Source: Okapia johnstoni (taxonomy: Eukaryota > Chordata > Mammalia > Artiodactyla > Giraffidae). From it: a DNA stretch of 64,000 nt. The notes below the pieces were generated by a model that was given only the letters and a program-made list of their open reading frames with translations, ran no database searches and was not told the DNA's origin. The stretch lies in contig CM044315.1 in the NCBI GenBank assembly GCA_024291935.2, positions 49,698,385 through 49,762,384 on the forward strand, written 5' to 3'. Shown in pieces: positions 55,296 to 64,000 of this stretch. A program made the translations under genes and the position numbers. Every line of letters starts with the position of its first letter. The first letter of the stretch is position 1.

Positions 55296-56934
55296 TTCTT
55301 AGAGCAACAGAACCATACCCTTTATATGAGCAAGGAGATGCTCACTTGATTAGGAAAAAAACATACTTTATCATGAAACGTATTCACTTACATCTGTAAG
55401 AGACATTCACTGCTTGCCAAAGGGGAAAAAAAATGAAAGAAGAAAGACTTTTCCCTTAAGGGCATCACTACCAAGTTTCATGGTTAGTAATTAAGTCCAT
55501 TTGAAACAGGGGTTCTAAGGTTAATGAGTGAGTGAGAGAAAGAGGGAAAGAAATGTAGAGGAAAAGCATAAAAATGACACTAAAGAGATGTAAGGGCACG
55601 GAGAGGCGAAGTATTAAGAAAATAGAAGGCTTCATGTGTTCTGTTTTTCTTGAAATATTAGAAGTAACTTCCTTATCAGCAAGACTCTTGAGACAGACTC
55701 TGAAAACATCTTTCAAGGCAAAGAAATGAGGCCCTTTACTATTGAGGGAGGGTTTCTATATTAACATAAGTCTTCCAAATACAATAAGATTTCCCAACAA
55801 AATCCCAGGAGACCTTTCTGTCTCCAACACCAGGAGGAAGATTTATACTAACTGAATATGGCTCTTCAGCAGGGCCCACTCAATTGGCTCCATCTATCTG
55901 AATAAGATTCTAACACGGAAACTGGGAATTAAAGTAGGAGACTGGGGTGGTGGGCATCAGTGAACACCTTTACAAGGGAACAAGGCACACCCTGACTGGT
56001 ATTTAAAAATATATCAGGATGAAACACATCTTGCTGTTAAAGAGAAGGCAGAGAAATGAAAAGGAGTCACCCCCACACCTGCAAAAGCTGAGATAATGCC
56101 AGGAGCAGTCCACAACAAAGATTCTGAATCCAGCTACAAAGGAGTCTGCTGTCTGCTGATGGGAAACACATGCTTTTTTGTACAAAGAAACCCACTTCTG
56201 ATCTTCTGAATGTATTCTAGGTACTGAAACAAGATGACAAAAGATGCTTTATGGCTCCTTCCAGATGGACCACAGAGTCTTGCACTGCAAGTTCAAAGGG
56301 GTTCAGTGTGAAGCAGAGTCCCAAACCACCACACATATTCTGATCACCAGCACTCACTGTTTCATCATTCTGCTGTATCCAGACCTAAACGTTGTCAAAT
56401 CCTCAGACCTTATCAAAGTTGTGAGCAACCTGGTGGGATGCAGTGCAGAGGCAGTGCAAACACAGCCCACAAGCACCATGAGAAGCCACCTGTCTTCCTG
56501 CAGAGGAACGAAGTGAGAATGAATTGGACACTAAATGTTTATTTAACTTAGAGAACACCTCTAAATCACATCTTCAAGGAGACGTGAAATACACTGTTAG
56601 GTGAGAAACAAAGCCCATCTCATATGTTTCATGTTGTGTAACTATCTCCATCTCACACTTGGCCATTGTTGCTTGCAACTGTCTGGAAGTTAAGTATATC
56701 TTCCCAGGAGTGCCAGGTAAATGCTGCACAGACAGAAGAGAAGAGCTCCCACAGGGATCTTGTCTCATGTACATTTCAATCATAAAGTGTTCCAAGTTTG
56801 CCAATGGGTCTTAGGAGGCTCAGGTAAGAGCAAAACAGGTAAATGAAGGTCCTAGATACACACAGACACAAATAAAAATTATTCTGAGTCATTAAGTGTG
56901 AACTGTTTCCCCCACTAGATCTCTCAACAGTATG
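55296..56934. other. Unassigned unique DNA
   Basis: No firm repeat over 1.6 kb. The 90-codon frame at 56244-56516 and the 82-codon minus frame at 55468-55716 carry no recognised domain. GA-rich at 55520-55560. Confidence 0.4.
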
Positions 56935-57056
56935 TGCCAGTTCCCTGGTGACTCAGAAGGTAAAGAATCTGCCTGCAATACAGGAGACTCGGGTTCAATC
57001 CTTGGGTCAGGAAGATGCCTTGGAGAAGGGAATGGCAACCCACTCTGACTGAGCAA
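56935..57056 (+). mobile_element. Bov-tA SINE with internal deletion
   Basis: The tRNA head (gccagttccctggtgactcag) and B-box region (cgggttcaatccttggg) run into gaatggcaacccactc, then jump directly to tgactgagcaactgaac, the BovA end. About 90 bp of BovA are missing between. No TSD was confirmed. Confidence 0.88.
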
Positions 57057-57267
57057 CTGAACTTTCACTTTACTTCACAAATGATTGCTAGGACTCTGTG
57101 CCTCCCCACGATCCAGTCACTAAACAGTGAACAGCTAGCTGGTGCAGCAGAAGCCAGTCCAGTGTGGTGGCCAGCCAGCACTGTTCTGAGTGGCTGTGCT
57201 CATACCCCAGCCACAGGCAAGGAGCCAAGGGATGTGAGTCCGACTTCCACTTCCTGTCCAATGTTAT

Positions 57268-57485
57268 GCATGTATGCATGCTCAGTCACTTCAGTCATGT
57301 CTGACTCTTTGCGACCCCATGGACTGTAGCTCACCAGGCTCCTCTGTCTATGCGATTCTCCAGGCAAGAATACTGGAGTGGGTTACCATGCCTTCCTCCA
57401 GGAGATCTTCCCAATCCAGGGATCAAACCTGCATCTCCTACACTGCAGGCAGATTCTTTACCCACTGATCTACCTGGGAAGTTCA
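57268..57485 (-). mobile_element. Bov-tA SINE
   Basis: Full-length minus-strand copy. Perfect 11-bp TSD tccaatgttat at 57257-57267 and 57486-57496. Confidence 0.94.
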
Positions 57486-57524
57486 TCCAATGTTATAACC
57501 ACCTCCAATAGCTGAATTAGCTAT

Positions 57525-58600
57525 TCATTTACTCCACAAAGATTTACTGAAGTTCTTGGCATGAGTCAGACACTGCACAGGCCCTGTGATACCAGATAAA
57601 CAAGAAAGACAGACTCCCTGATCTCCTGGATTCATAGACTAAAGGGCAGGGAAAGACAATTAAACCAATAGTTACGGCCCAGCAGCATCATCAAAACAGT
57701 GGTAGAGGAAGCCTGGAGCACAACGGGAATGCTTAACCTAAACTGAGAAAGCCAGCAAGGGAAGGGAGGGAGTCCTGTGAGGCATAAAGTCTGGTTTGGC
57801 TAGTGGATAGGGAACTGGGGCTAGTGGGGAAAAAAGCAAGAGATGAGGCTGGAAGGGCTAGCAGAATCCAGAAAACACAGGTCCTTGTAAGCCACATAAA
57901 GGAATATGGACTTGATCCTAAAAGCAAGGACTTTTACGTTCTACAAAGATCATTGGTTGCACTGAAGAGAAGGACCTGGAGGGAAGCAAGACTAGAGGTA
58001 AAGAGGAAAGAAGTAGAGAAACTAAGGCACACAGAGATAGAGAGAAAACAGTGTCCTGAGCTATGGCAGTAGCAGAGATTGTGGTGAGAAGAGCGTGGAC
58101 TCAAAAAGATTTAGAAGCAGAACTGATGGAGCCTGGGTATTGACTAAACGTAGAGATGTCAGAGAGAGGCACCAAGGATATTATTACCTGGGTACCTGCC
58201 TTGGAGAAATGGATGGATGTTACCACGACTCCCAAGATTTGAAGACAAAATGGGACAGAAACAAACATGGGACAAAGAGTCAGAGTCCCACTGAGGACAT
58301 GCTGAGCTTTGAGGGACCTGCAGGGCAACTCACTGCAGTCATCCATCCAGCAGCTGAATTAATGATGTCAGGAGAGGAGTTGGGGCAGAAGACACAAATT
58401 TGGATATCATCAGTCTGAAGATGGTAAATAAAGCCATGAACATGGACAGAATCATCCAAGGGAAGTGTGGAGTGAGAAGGGGAGGGAAGTGAAAGAACGC
58501 TGAGGTCAGAACTGTGAAATGGCTCACAGTTAGGGCTGGCAGACTGAAAACAGTCTGCTGAGGAGCCCAGAGAAAGGCCTGAGGATGGTAAAAATGAGGC
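57525..58600 (-). mobile_element. L2 LINE, antisense, about 1 kb
   Basis: The order actgaagttcttggcatgag, gatgaggctggaagggctag, tccttgtaagccacataaagg, gggtattgactaaac and gaattaatgatgtcaggag follows antisense L2 through much of its 3' half. Coding capacity is lost. Frames of 75-113 codons here are repeat translations. Confidence 0.65.
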
Positions 58601-58669
58601 CGAGTGCCGACCAGCAGCCACCTGGTGATCAATAGTCCCAGTGCCTTATACCCGAACGGGATTTAATTC

Positions 58670-59350
58670 GTGGGTCCAGGACCACAAAGGCAAAGGGTGA
58701 GGAGAGGATGGGAAATTTTTAATTCACTTGATCTTCTGCTCCAAGAATGGATTACAGCAGACAGAAATCTCGTTAGGCTGAGAGGGGCTGTCCCACAAAA
58801 GTATACTGCAAACCACAAACGTAGGCCACATTTATATTTTAAATTTTCTCATAGTTACATTCAAAAAGTAAAAAATAAACAGGGAAATAAACTTTAGTTT
58901 CATCTGCAGGCTAAGTCACTTCAGTCGTGTCCGATTCTTTTCGACCCTATGGACTGTAGCCCGCCAGGCTCCTCTGTCCATGGAATTCTCTGGGCAAGAA
59001 TACTGGAATGGGTTGCCATGCCCTGCCCTTCAGGGGATCTTTCCAACCCAGGGATCAAACCTGCGTCTTGTATCTCCTGCATTGGCAGGTGAGTTCTTTA
59101 CCACTAGCACTACCTGGGAAGTCCTTTACTTTAATATAATAAAGCAAAATATTATCATTCACTAAGTAATCAATATAAAAATTCTTAATAAGGTATTTTA
59201 CATTCTTTTTTTGTGGCATGGAGCCTTTGTAATCTACTATGTATCTTAGCCTTAGAGGAGATCTTACTTGGACTAGCCACGTTCCAAGTGCTGCTCAGGA
59301 GCCACACGTAGCTAGCAGCTACCATACTGGACAATGCAGATTTGTGGTTT
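58670..59350. repeat. Unnamed interspersed repeat split by Bov-tA
   Basis: The flanks 58805-58909 (ttttaaattttctcatag, ttcaaaaagtaaaaaataaac) and 59127-59345 (atcaatataaaaattctt; ggactagccacgttccaag; ctaccatactggacaatgc) belong to one common mammalian interspersed repeat that I recognise but cannot name with confidence. The Bov-tA lies between them. Confidence 0.5.
58910..59124 (-). mobile_element. Bov-tA SINE
   Basis: Full-length minus-strand copy with BovA end gctaagtcacttcagtcgtg and head ggacttcccaggtagtgcta. Flanks ctttagttt / ctttacttt may be a degenerate TSD. Confidence 0.92.
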
Positions 59351-59692
59351 ACACACCAACACTTTACCTTTCTCCACATTTTATTTAAACAAATAAAAAC
59401 TGAAGAAGGGTATGATCAACAGGAGCTCTCTGAAAGGCCTAGGTGGCAAGCAAGATATCAAATCCAGATGAGGGGGAATGGGAACAATTAAGGAGCATTT
59501 TCTTTTATAACACCGTCACAAAAGGAAAAGACGCTGGGGACGGGCTGACCTCGTGCTTGATGCTGAACAGTGCAGCAGACAGCTGCTGTAAAATGCAGGT
59601 CAGAGCTGGTTCCCTATTAGGAATAAGTCAATACAGCTTTTTAATACACAGTACATGGAATACTGCATGTCACCATCCAGGGACATGCTACA

Positions 59693-59974
59693 TTATGCAA
59701 GGTCAGGTGTGGAGACTGCAACCAACCCCTCCCTGGCCCAGTCAATGTCATCTAACCAGGTTTCCAGCTGGAGCTTCTCAAAATTGTTTAGTCGCCTCTT
59801 CACATCACCTTGAAAGGGTGCAGGTGATTTATTCATCACAGGGACACCAACAGGACTTGGCTCAGGCTCTCCTCCCACCCCGAGCTCATCATCAGTGAGA
59901 CAGGCCCCCCAAAAGGAAGGGCAGATGGAGGTGGATTGAACTGCCCAGCTCAGGATCTCCTGGCACTCCAGCAA
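59693..59974 (-). CDS. Hypothetical 93-codon frame, unrecognised (possible exon or retrocopy)
   Basis: The frame is acidic to mixed in composition. A first half rich in Pro, Glu and Gly is followed by an amphipathic, helix-like stretch (KRRLNNFEKLQLETWLDDID). It is not repeat-derived as far as I can see. No poly(A) signal, TSD or clear splice site frames it. I recognise no family; a chance frame is the main alternative. Confidence 0.2.
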   Translation of the reverse strand: MLECQEILSWAVQSTSICPSFWGACLTDDELGVGGEPEPSPVGVPVMNKSPAPFQGDVKRRLNNFEKLQLETWLDDIDWAREGLVAVSTPDLA

Positions 59975-60287
59975 TCACCGTCAGGAACCCAGCTCAATTT
60001 GCTGGCCTCACTTCTTCAGCTTTTGAGGCCTCACAGCTGCATCTGAAACTAAAAGCATTCTTTTTCTCTTTGGATAACTCCAAAAGCTGTTACTTAGACA
60101 CTCTCACCCCTGGGGGGTGAGGAAAGAGGAAAAACGAAAAGCCTGATACTTAAACCTAGGAAATGGAAGCAGAACCATGCCTACCCTGCCAGCCTTGTGT
60201 CTCACATGTCCTTATTTTCCCCACCTCCTATTGTATACTTTAATAATAACACACAGTTGGTGGGCCCCCTCCCTCTCACGCACATAC

Positions 60288-60321
60288 ATGCACCCCCACC
60301 ACCACCACACACACACACACT
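60288..60321. repeat. Imperfect CCA/CA microsatellite
   Basis: CCCCCACCACCACCAC leads into about nine CA units. Confidence 0.8.
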
Positions 60322-60339
60322 CTTAAGAGGAGAGGCAGA

Positions 60340-60575
60340 ATAGTGTTCGTGTAGTTAATAGATTAGGCTTTGAAGAAAAATCCAAATTTTACTGCTGACA
60401 TTTGCTAGCTGTGTCACCTTTGGCAAATGACCTCTACGACCGAGTTTTCTTATCTGAAAAATGGGGAGAATAACCATACAACCTCACAGAGATGTGTGAG
60501 GATTAACATGAGGTAATGTACTGAATAAGTGAAATAGAAATTAAAATGAGTAGCACTGGCCCTGAAACATGCTAA
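60340..60575 (+). repeat. MIR SINE
   Basis: Sense MIR order: aatagattaggctttgaag, tgctagctgtgtcacctttg, tttcttatctgaaaaatgg and gtgaggattaacatgagg. Confidence 0.75.
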
Positions 60576-60611
60576 GAAGAATAGGTGATCACTATTACTT
60601 ATTAACCACTA

Positions 60612-60654
60612 AGTAAGTAAGTATTAGATGCTCAGTCACGCCTGACTCTTTGTG
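60612..60654 (-). mobile_element. 43-bp BovA 3'-end micro-insertion
   Basis: Only the terminal BovA/Bov-tA 3' end is present (gatgctcagtcacgcctgac near 60628). Perfect 11-bp TSD attaaccacta at 60601-60611 and 60655-60665, so this is a genuine, extremely 5'-truncated insertion and not a degraded longer copy. Confidence 0.88.
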
Positions 60655-60833
60655 ATTAACCACTACAGGTGTGTAATACTACCATACTACCATAAGTGGT
60701 AGCTATGATTATTGTTCTTAAAATCCCTGCTCCTTTCCTCAAAGCTCACCTCAGCTATTATCTCTTTCTGCTGGCTTTTTCTGTCAATGCCACTCTACCA
60801 AACCCTTTAGTGCCACACGTAGACACACACTCA

Positions 60834-61138
60834 TAGGACTTCCCTGGAGGCATACTGGATAAGACTGTCTGCCAATGCAAGGGACATGGGTTATACCCTT
60901 AGTCCAGGAAGACTGTACATGCCATGGAGCAACTAAGAGCCCAAGAGCCCAAGAGCCACAACTACTGAGCCTGTGTGCCAAAACTACTGAAGCCCATGCA
61001 CCTAGGGCCTGTGCTCCACAAGAGAAGCCACCGCAATAAGAAGCCCAAGCAATAAGAGCTAGGCCCCACTCGCCACAAATACAGAAAACCCACACAAAGC
61101 AGCGAAGATCCAGCACGGCCAAAAATAAATAAATACAA
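60834..61138 (+). mobile_element. CHR-1-like tRNA SINE, fused to BovB
   Basis: Head ggacttccctggaggcatac, cacaactactgagcctgtg module, agaagccaccgcaataag module and the (aaat)n-type tail are all present. BovB sequence starts directly after the tail. The only clear TSD encloses both (see findings). Confidence 0.9.
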
Positions 61139-61656
61139 ATGCAAACTAGACAGCATATTAAAAAGCAGAGACATTACTTTGTCAACAAAGGTCCGTCTAG
61201 TCAAGGCTATGGTTTTTCCAGCAGTCATGTATGGATGTGAGAGTTGGACTATAAAGAGAGCTGACCACCGAAGAATTGATGTTTTGAACTGTGGTGTTGG
61301 AGAAGACTCTTGAGAGTCCCTTGGACTGCAAGGAGATCCAACCAGTCCATCCTAAAGGAGATCAGTCCTGGGTGTTCATTGGAAGGACTGATGTTGAAGC
61401 TGAAACTCCAATACTTTGGCCACCTCATGCAAAGAGCTGACTCATTTGAAAAGACCCTAATGCTGGAAAAGATTGGGGGCAGGAGGAGAAGGGGATGACA
61501 AAGGATGAGATGGTTGGGTGGTATCACCGACTCAATGGACATGGGTTTGGGTAGACTCTGGGAGTTGGTAATGGACAGGGAAGCCTGGTGTGCTGCAGTT
61601 CATGGGGTAGCAAATAGTCAGATACGACTGAGCAACTGAACTGAAATGAAGCACAC
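61139..61656 (+). mobile_element. BovB LINE 3' end
   Basis: Runs from actagacagcatattaaaaa to actgagcaactgaactg. An 11-bp repeat acacacactca lies at 61657-61667 and, upstream of the CHR SINE, at 60823-60833. The C-terminal BovB frame survives only in pieces. Confidence 0.9.
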
Positions 61657-62287
61657 ACACACACTCACTCAGATTTGATGCCCCTCCCTGGGCAGCTGGT
61701 ACTTCCAACTCTGCCCGTTCTTAACTTAACAGTGCTATATACAGTAACTATCTGCTTACGGTCTTTGTTACTTCCCTACAGCAATGCTTCTTAGTGCTTT
61801 GAGGAGATAAAATATGAGCAGAGACATGAAAGAAGGGAGAAAAGGAGCCATGTAGATACCTGAGGGAAGAATGTCCCAGGCAAGTTTAAAAAACAACAAC
61901 TGGCTGGAGCAGAGAGAGTGAGGCAGAGAGAGGAGAGGAGGTCAGAAATGCAAGGCTGAGTGGGCCAAAGGGTAAGGCCCATGACCCATGGAAAAGGATG
62001 TGGATGTTTTTTTCTGAATAAGATATAAACTTCCTGGAGGGCTTGTGCAGAGGAGTGGTGTGACCTGACCCACATTTTTTAAAGCCATTCTGGCTTCTGT
62101 GAGGAGAACAAACAGTAGGGATGCAAGGGCAGACACAGGACAACCAAATGAAAAGGCTTGGGCATCAATGCCGCAGGTGAGAAAATGTGGTAGGTGAGGT
62201 GGTAATGGTAGAGATCCCAGCAGGATTTGTTGATGGACTGGATGAAAGAAAAACAGGGCAACACCTTCATTATGGCCCTTAGAACTT

Positions 62288-62497
62288 GGTGTGAAAGTGT
62301 TAGTCGCTCAGTGGTGTCTGACTCTTTGTGACTCATGGACCGCAGCCCACCAGGCTCCTCTATCCATGGGATTCTCCAGACAGGAATACTAGAGTGGGTT
62401 GCCATTCCCTTCTCCAGGGGATCTTCCTGACCCAGGGACTGAACCTGGTTTCCCTCACTGCAGGCAGATTCTTTACCATCTGAGCCACCAGGGAAGA
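62288..62497 (-). mobile_element. Bov-tA SINE
   Basis: Full-length minus-strand copy with BovA end gtgttagtcgctcagtggtg and head cttccctggtggctcag. It lies immediately before the MLT1-like LTR. Confidence 0.93.
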
Positions 62498-62937
62498 CGT
62501 AGGAAGCCAAATAATGGCTCCCAAAGTTATCTATATTCTAATCTCCAAAACTGTGAACATGTTATTTTCCATGTTAAACGAAACTTGCCGACGTGTTTAA
62601 ATTAAGGATGTTGAGATGGGGAGATTATCCTGGATTATCTGGGTGGGCGCAATGTATCTGAAGGGTCCTCAGAAAGGAAGTACAGGGACAGGCGGGTCAG
62701 AGTCAGACAAGGAGATGTGACAATGAAAGCAGAGGTCAGAGTGATGCAGGACCACCAGCCAAGGAGTACAAGCAGCCTCCAGAAGCTGAAAAAGGCGATG
62801 AGACGAAGACTCCAGGAGGAACACGGCCCTGCCACCCCATTTTAGAACTCTGACCTCCAGAACGGTAACATAAATTTAGTGTTGTTTTAAGTTAGTAGTA
62901 ATCTGTTACACCAGCAATAGGAAACTCATATACCTGA
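62498..62937 (+). mobile_element. MLT1-like LTR, sense
   Basis: The order aaataatggctcccaaag, aaggatgttgagatgggg, gattatcctggattatctgg, aggtcagagtgatgcagg, ctctgacctccagaacgg and ggaaactcatata follows MLT1 LTRs. Solo LTR, no internal sequence. Confidence 0.75.
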
Positions 62938-63002
62938 GTTGATTATGATGCCATTTATTGAGACAGAGAGCACTGGGGAAGGAACAGGAATCAGGAGCTC
63001 TG

Positions 63003-63618
63003 TTAGGTCAAAAACCTGAACAGACATTTCTCCAAAGAAGACACACAGATGGCCAACAAACACATGACACAACGTTCAATATCACTATTAGAGAAATATA
63101 AATCAAAACTATGAGATATCCCTTCACACTGTCAGAAATGGCCATCATTAAACAATCCCACAATAAATGCTGGAGGGGGTGTGGAGAAAAGGGAATTCTT
63201 ATGCACTGTTGGTGGGACTATAAATTGATACAGCCACTATGGAGAACAGTATTGGCTTCCTTAAAAAAAACTGAAAACTACCATATGACATAGCAGTCCC
63301 ACTCCTGGGCATATACCCAGAGAAAACAAAAATTCAGAAGGACACGAGCACCCCGAATGTTCACTGAAGTGTTCATTTACAATAGCCAGGACATGGAAGC
63401 AATGTAAATGTCCATCAACAGAGGAATAGATAAAGAAGATGTGGTCCATATATACAATGGAATATTACTTCACCATTAAAAAGAATGAAATAAGGCCATT
63501 CTAGCAACACAGATGGACCTAGAGATTGTTATACTGTAAGTAAGTCAGACAGAGAAGGAGAAATATCATATGGCATCCCTTATATGTGGAATCTAGAAAG
63601 AAGTGATGCAGATGAACT
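63003..63618 (+). mobile_element. L1 ORF2 3' fragment, lacking its 3' UTR
   Basis: L1 ORF2 near the 3' end: gaacagacatttctccaaag, gatggccaacaaacacatg, actgttggtgggactataaa, agcagtcccactcctgggc, aatagccaggacatggaagc and ccatatatacaatggaat. It stops at cttatatgtggaatctag and agatgaact without 3' UTR or poly(A), unlike the copy at 6692, so its 3' end was lost by deletion or recombination. Confidence 0.85.
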
Positions 63619-64000
63619 TACTTGAAGGCAGATTTTTTACCCCTCTTCACCTCTCTTCCAGGTCAAATAAAGCCAGCTCATTTACCCTCCTTCACAGAAC
63701 TCAACTCCTAGAACTCTTCCCATCCTCTTTGCTTGCTCCTATGTGTACTATGTTTGGCTGCAGTCCTCCTAAAATATGGCCTTCCATGCAACACAGTAGT
63801 CTGACCAACGTCAAGTATAACAGAACCATCATAGAGTAAACGGCTGGAATTAAAGGACTTAGCAATCATTGCTTCAATTATTCTTGAGCAATCCCAAAGA
63901 TCCATGACATGTTCTAGGGTAAGATTTCACTGATGTACCAACAGTTCATCGGATGATGCAAGCAGTGTTTGGGACAATCATTTAGAATCCAGGTGCCCAG
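63619..64000. other. Unassigned unique DNA
   Basis: No repeat or gene was recognised up to the window edge. Two opposite-strand frames of 65-78 codons overlap here and show no domain. Confidence 0.4.

Larger units (their letters stand above)
59351..60339. other. Unassigned unique DNA with one protein-like minus frame
   Basis: Non-repetitive. It contains the minus-strand frame 59693-59974 (listed separately) and an imperfect CA/CCA stretch at 60288-60321. Confidence 0.4.
61790..63002 (-). mobile_element. L2 LINE, antisense, split by Bov-tA and an MLT1-like LTR
   Basis: L2 antisense from 61790 (agcagagacatgaaagaag, gaatgtcccaggcaag, gaggagtggtgtgacctgac, atttgttgatggactgg) stops at about 62285 and resumes at 62938 (gatgccatttattgagacag). 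Both intervening elements therefore landed in or at the edge of one L2 copy. Confidence 0.7.

Noticed and set aside
1..64000. CRISPR array, bacterial operon or phage-like system
   Set aside because: All direct repeats found are microsatellites, TSDs or SINE copies; the whole repeat spectrum is ruminant nuclear DNA.

Overview
The window looks like non-coding DNA from a ruminant (pecoran artiodactyl, most likely a bovid) nuclear genome. The evidence is the repeat content: tRNA-Glu/BovA SINEs (Bov-tA), a dimeric BovA2, CHR-type tRNA SINEs with a (AAAT)n tail, BovB (RTE-class) LINE fragments and a ruminant L1 3' end, on an older mammalian background of L2, MIR, old L1, MER2/Tigger, MER5 and MaLR LTRs. 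I found no multi-exon protein-coding gene and no intact RNA gene. Most longer open frames are translations of BovB or Bov-tA copies, or chance frames.

Layout. 1-4.5 kb: ancient MIR/L2 scraps and unique AT-rich DNA, including a symmetric octamer/E-box/octamer site near 3.75 kb. 4.5-9.4 kb: a MER2-like DNA transposon carrying a Bov-tA, then one antisense L2 broken up by an L1 insertion with an apparent 3' transduction (5.18-5.93 kb), a Bov-tA and a second L1 that itself carries a BovB. 9.4-21.9 kb: unique DNA with a MaLR LTR split by a BovA2 dimer, a second MER2-like element, an old L1, and MIR/L2 fragments. 22-26.4 kb: an old sense-strand L1 split by one Bov-tA and two BovB copies. 26.6-36.2 kb: a repeat-poor stretch with two weak exon-like segments on the minus strand and a CTCF-like site. 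36.2-49.6 kb: MER5, tandem Bov-tA, microsatellites, L2/MIR, BovB ends, a MaLR LTR, an old L1 and a hAT element. 49.6-54.6 kb: CHR SINE, MIR, a decayed endogenous-retrovirus env-like region and another MaLR LTR. 54.6-64 kb: long antisense L2s interrupted by younger elements, a CHR-BovB composite, an MLT1-like LTR and a 3'-incomplete L1.

Many insertions can be ordered in time because target-site duplications (TSDs) are still readable. L2 and MIR are oldest, then MER2, MaLR and old L1, then ruminant L1 and CHR, then BovB, Bov-tA and BovA2. Nothing here forms an operon-like or cooperative gene system. The most notable observations are the L1 3' transduction, the possible single-event CHR-BovB chimera, a 43-bp BovA micro-insertion with a perfect TSD, and the symmetric regulatory-like motif. 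Repeat family names come from recognition by eye, not from a database search.
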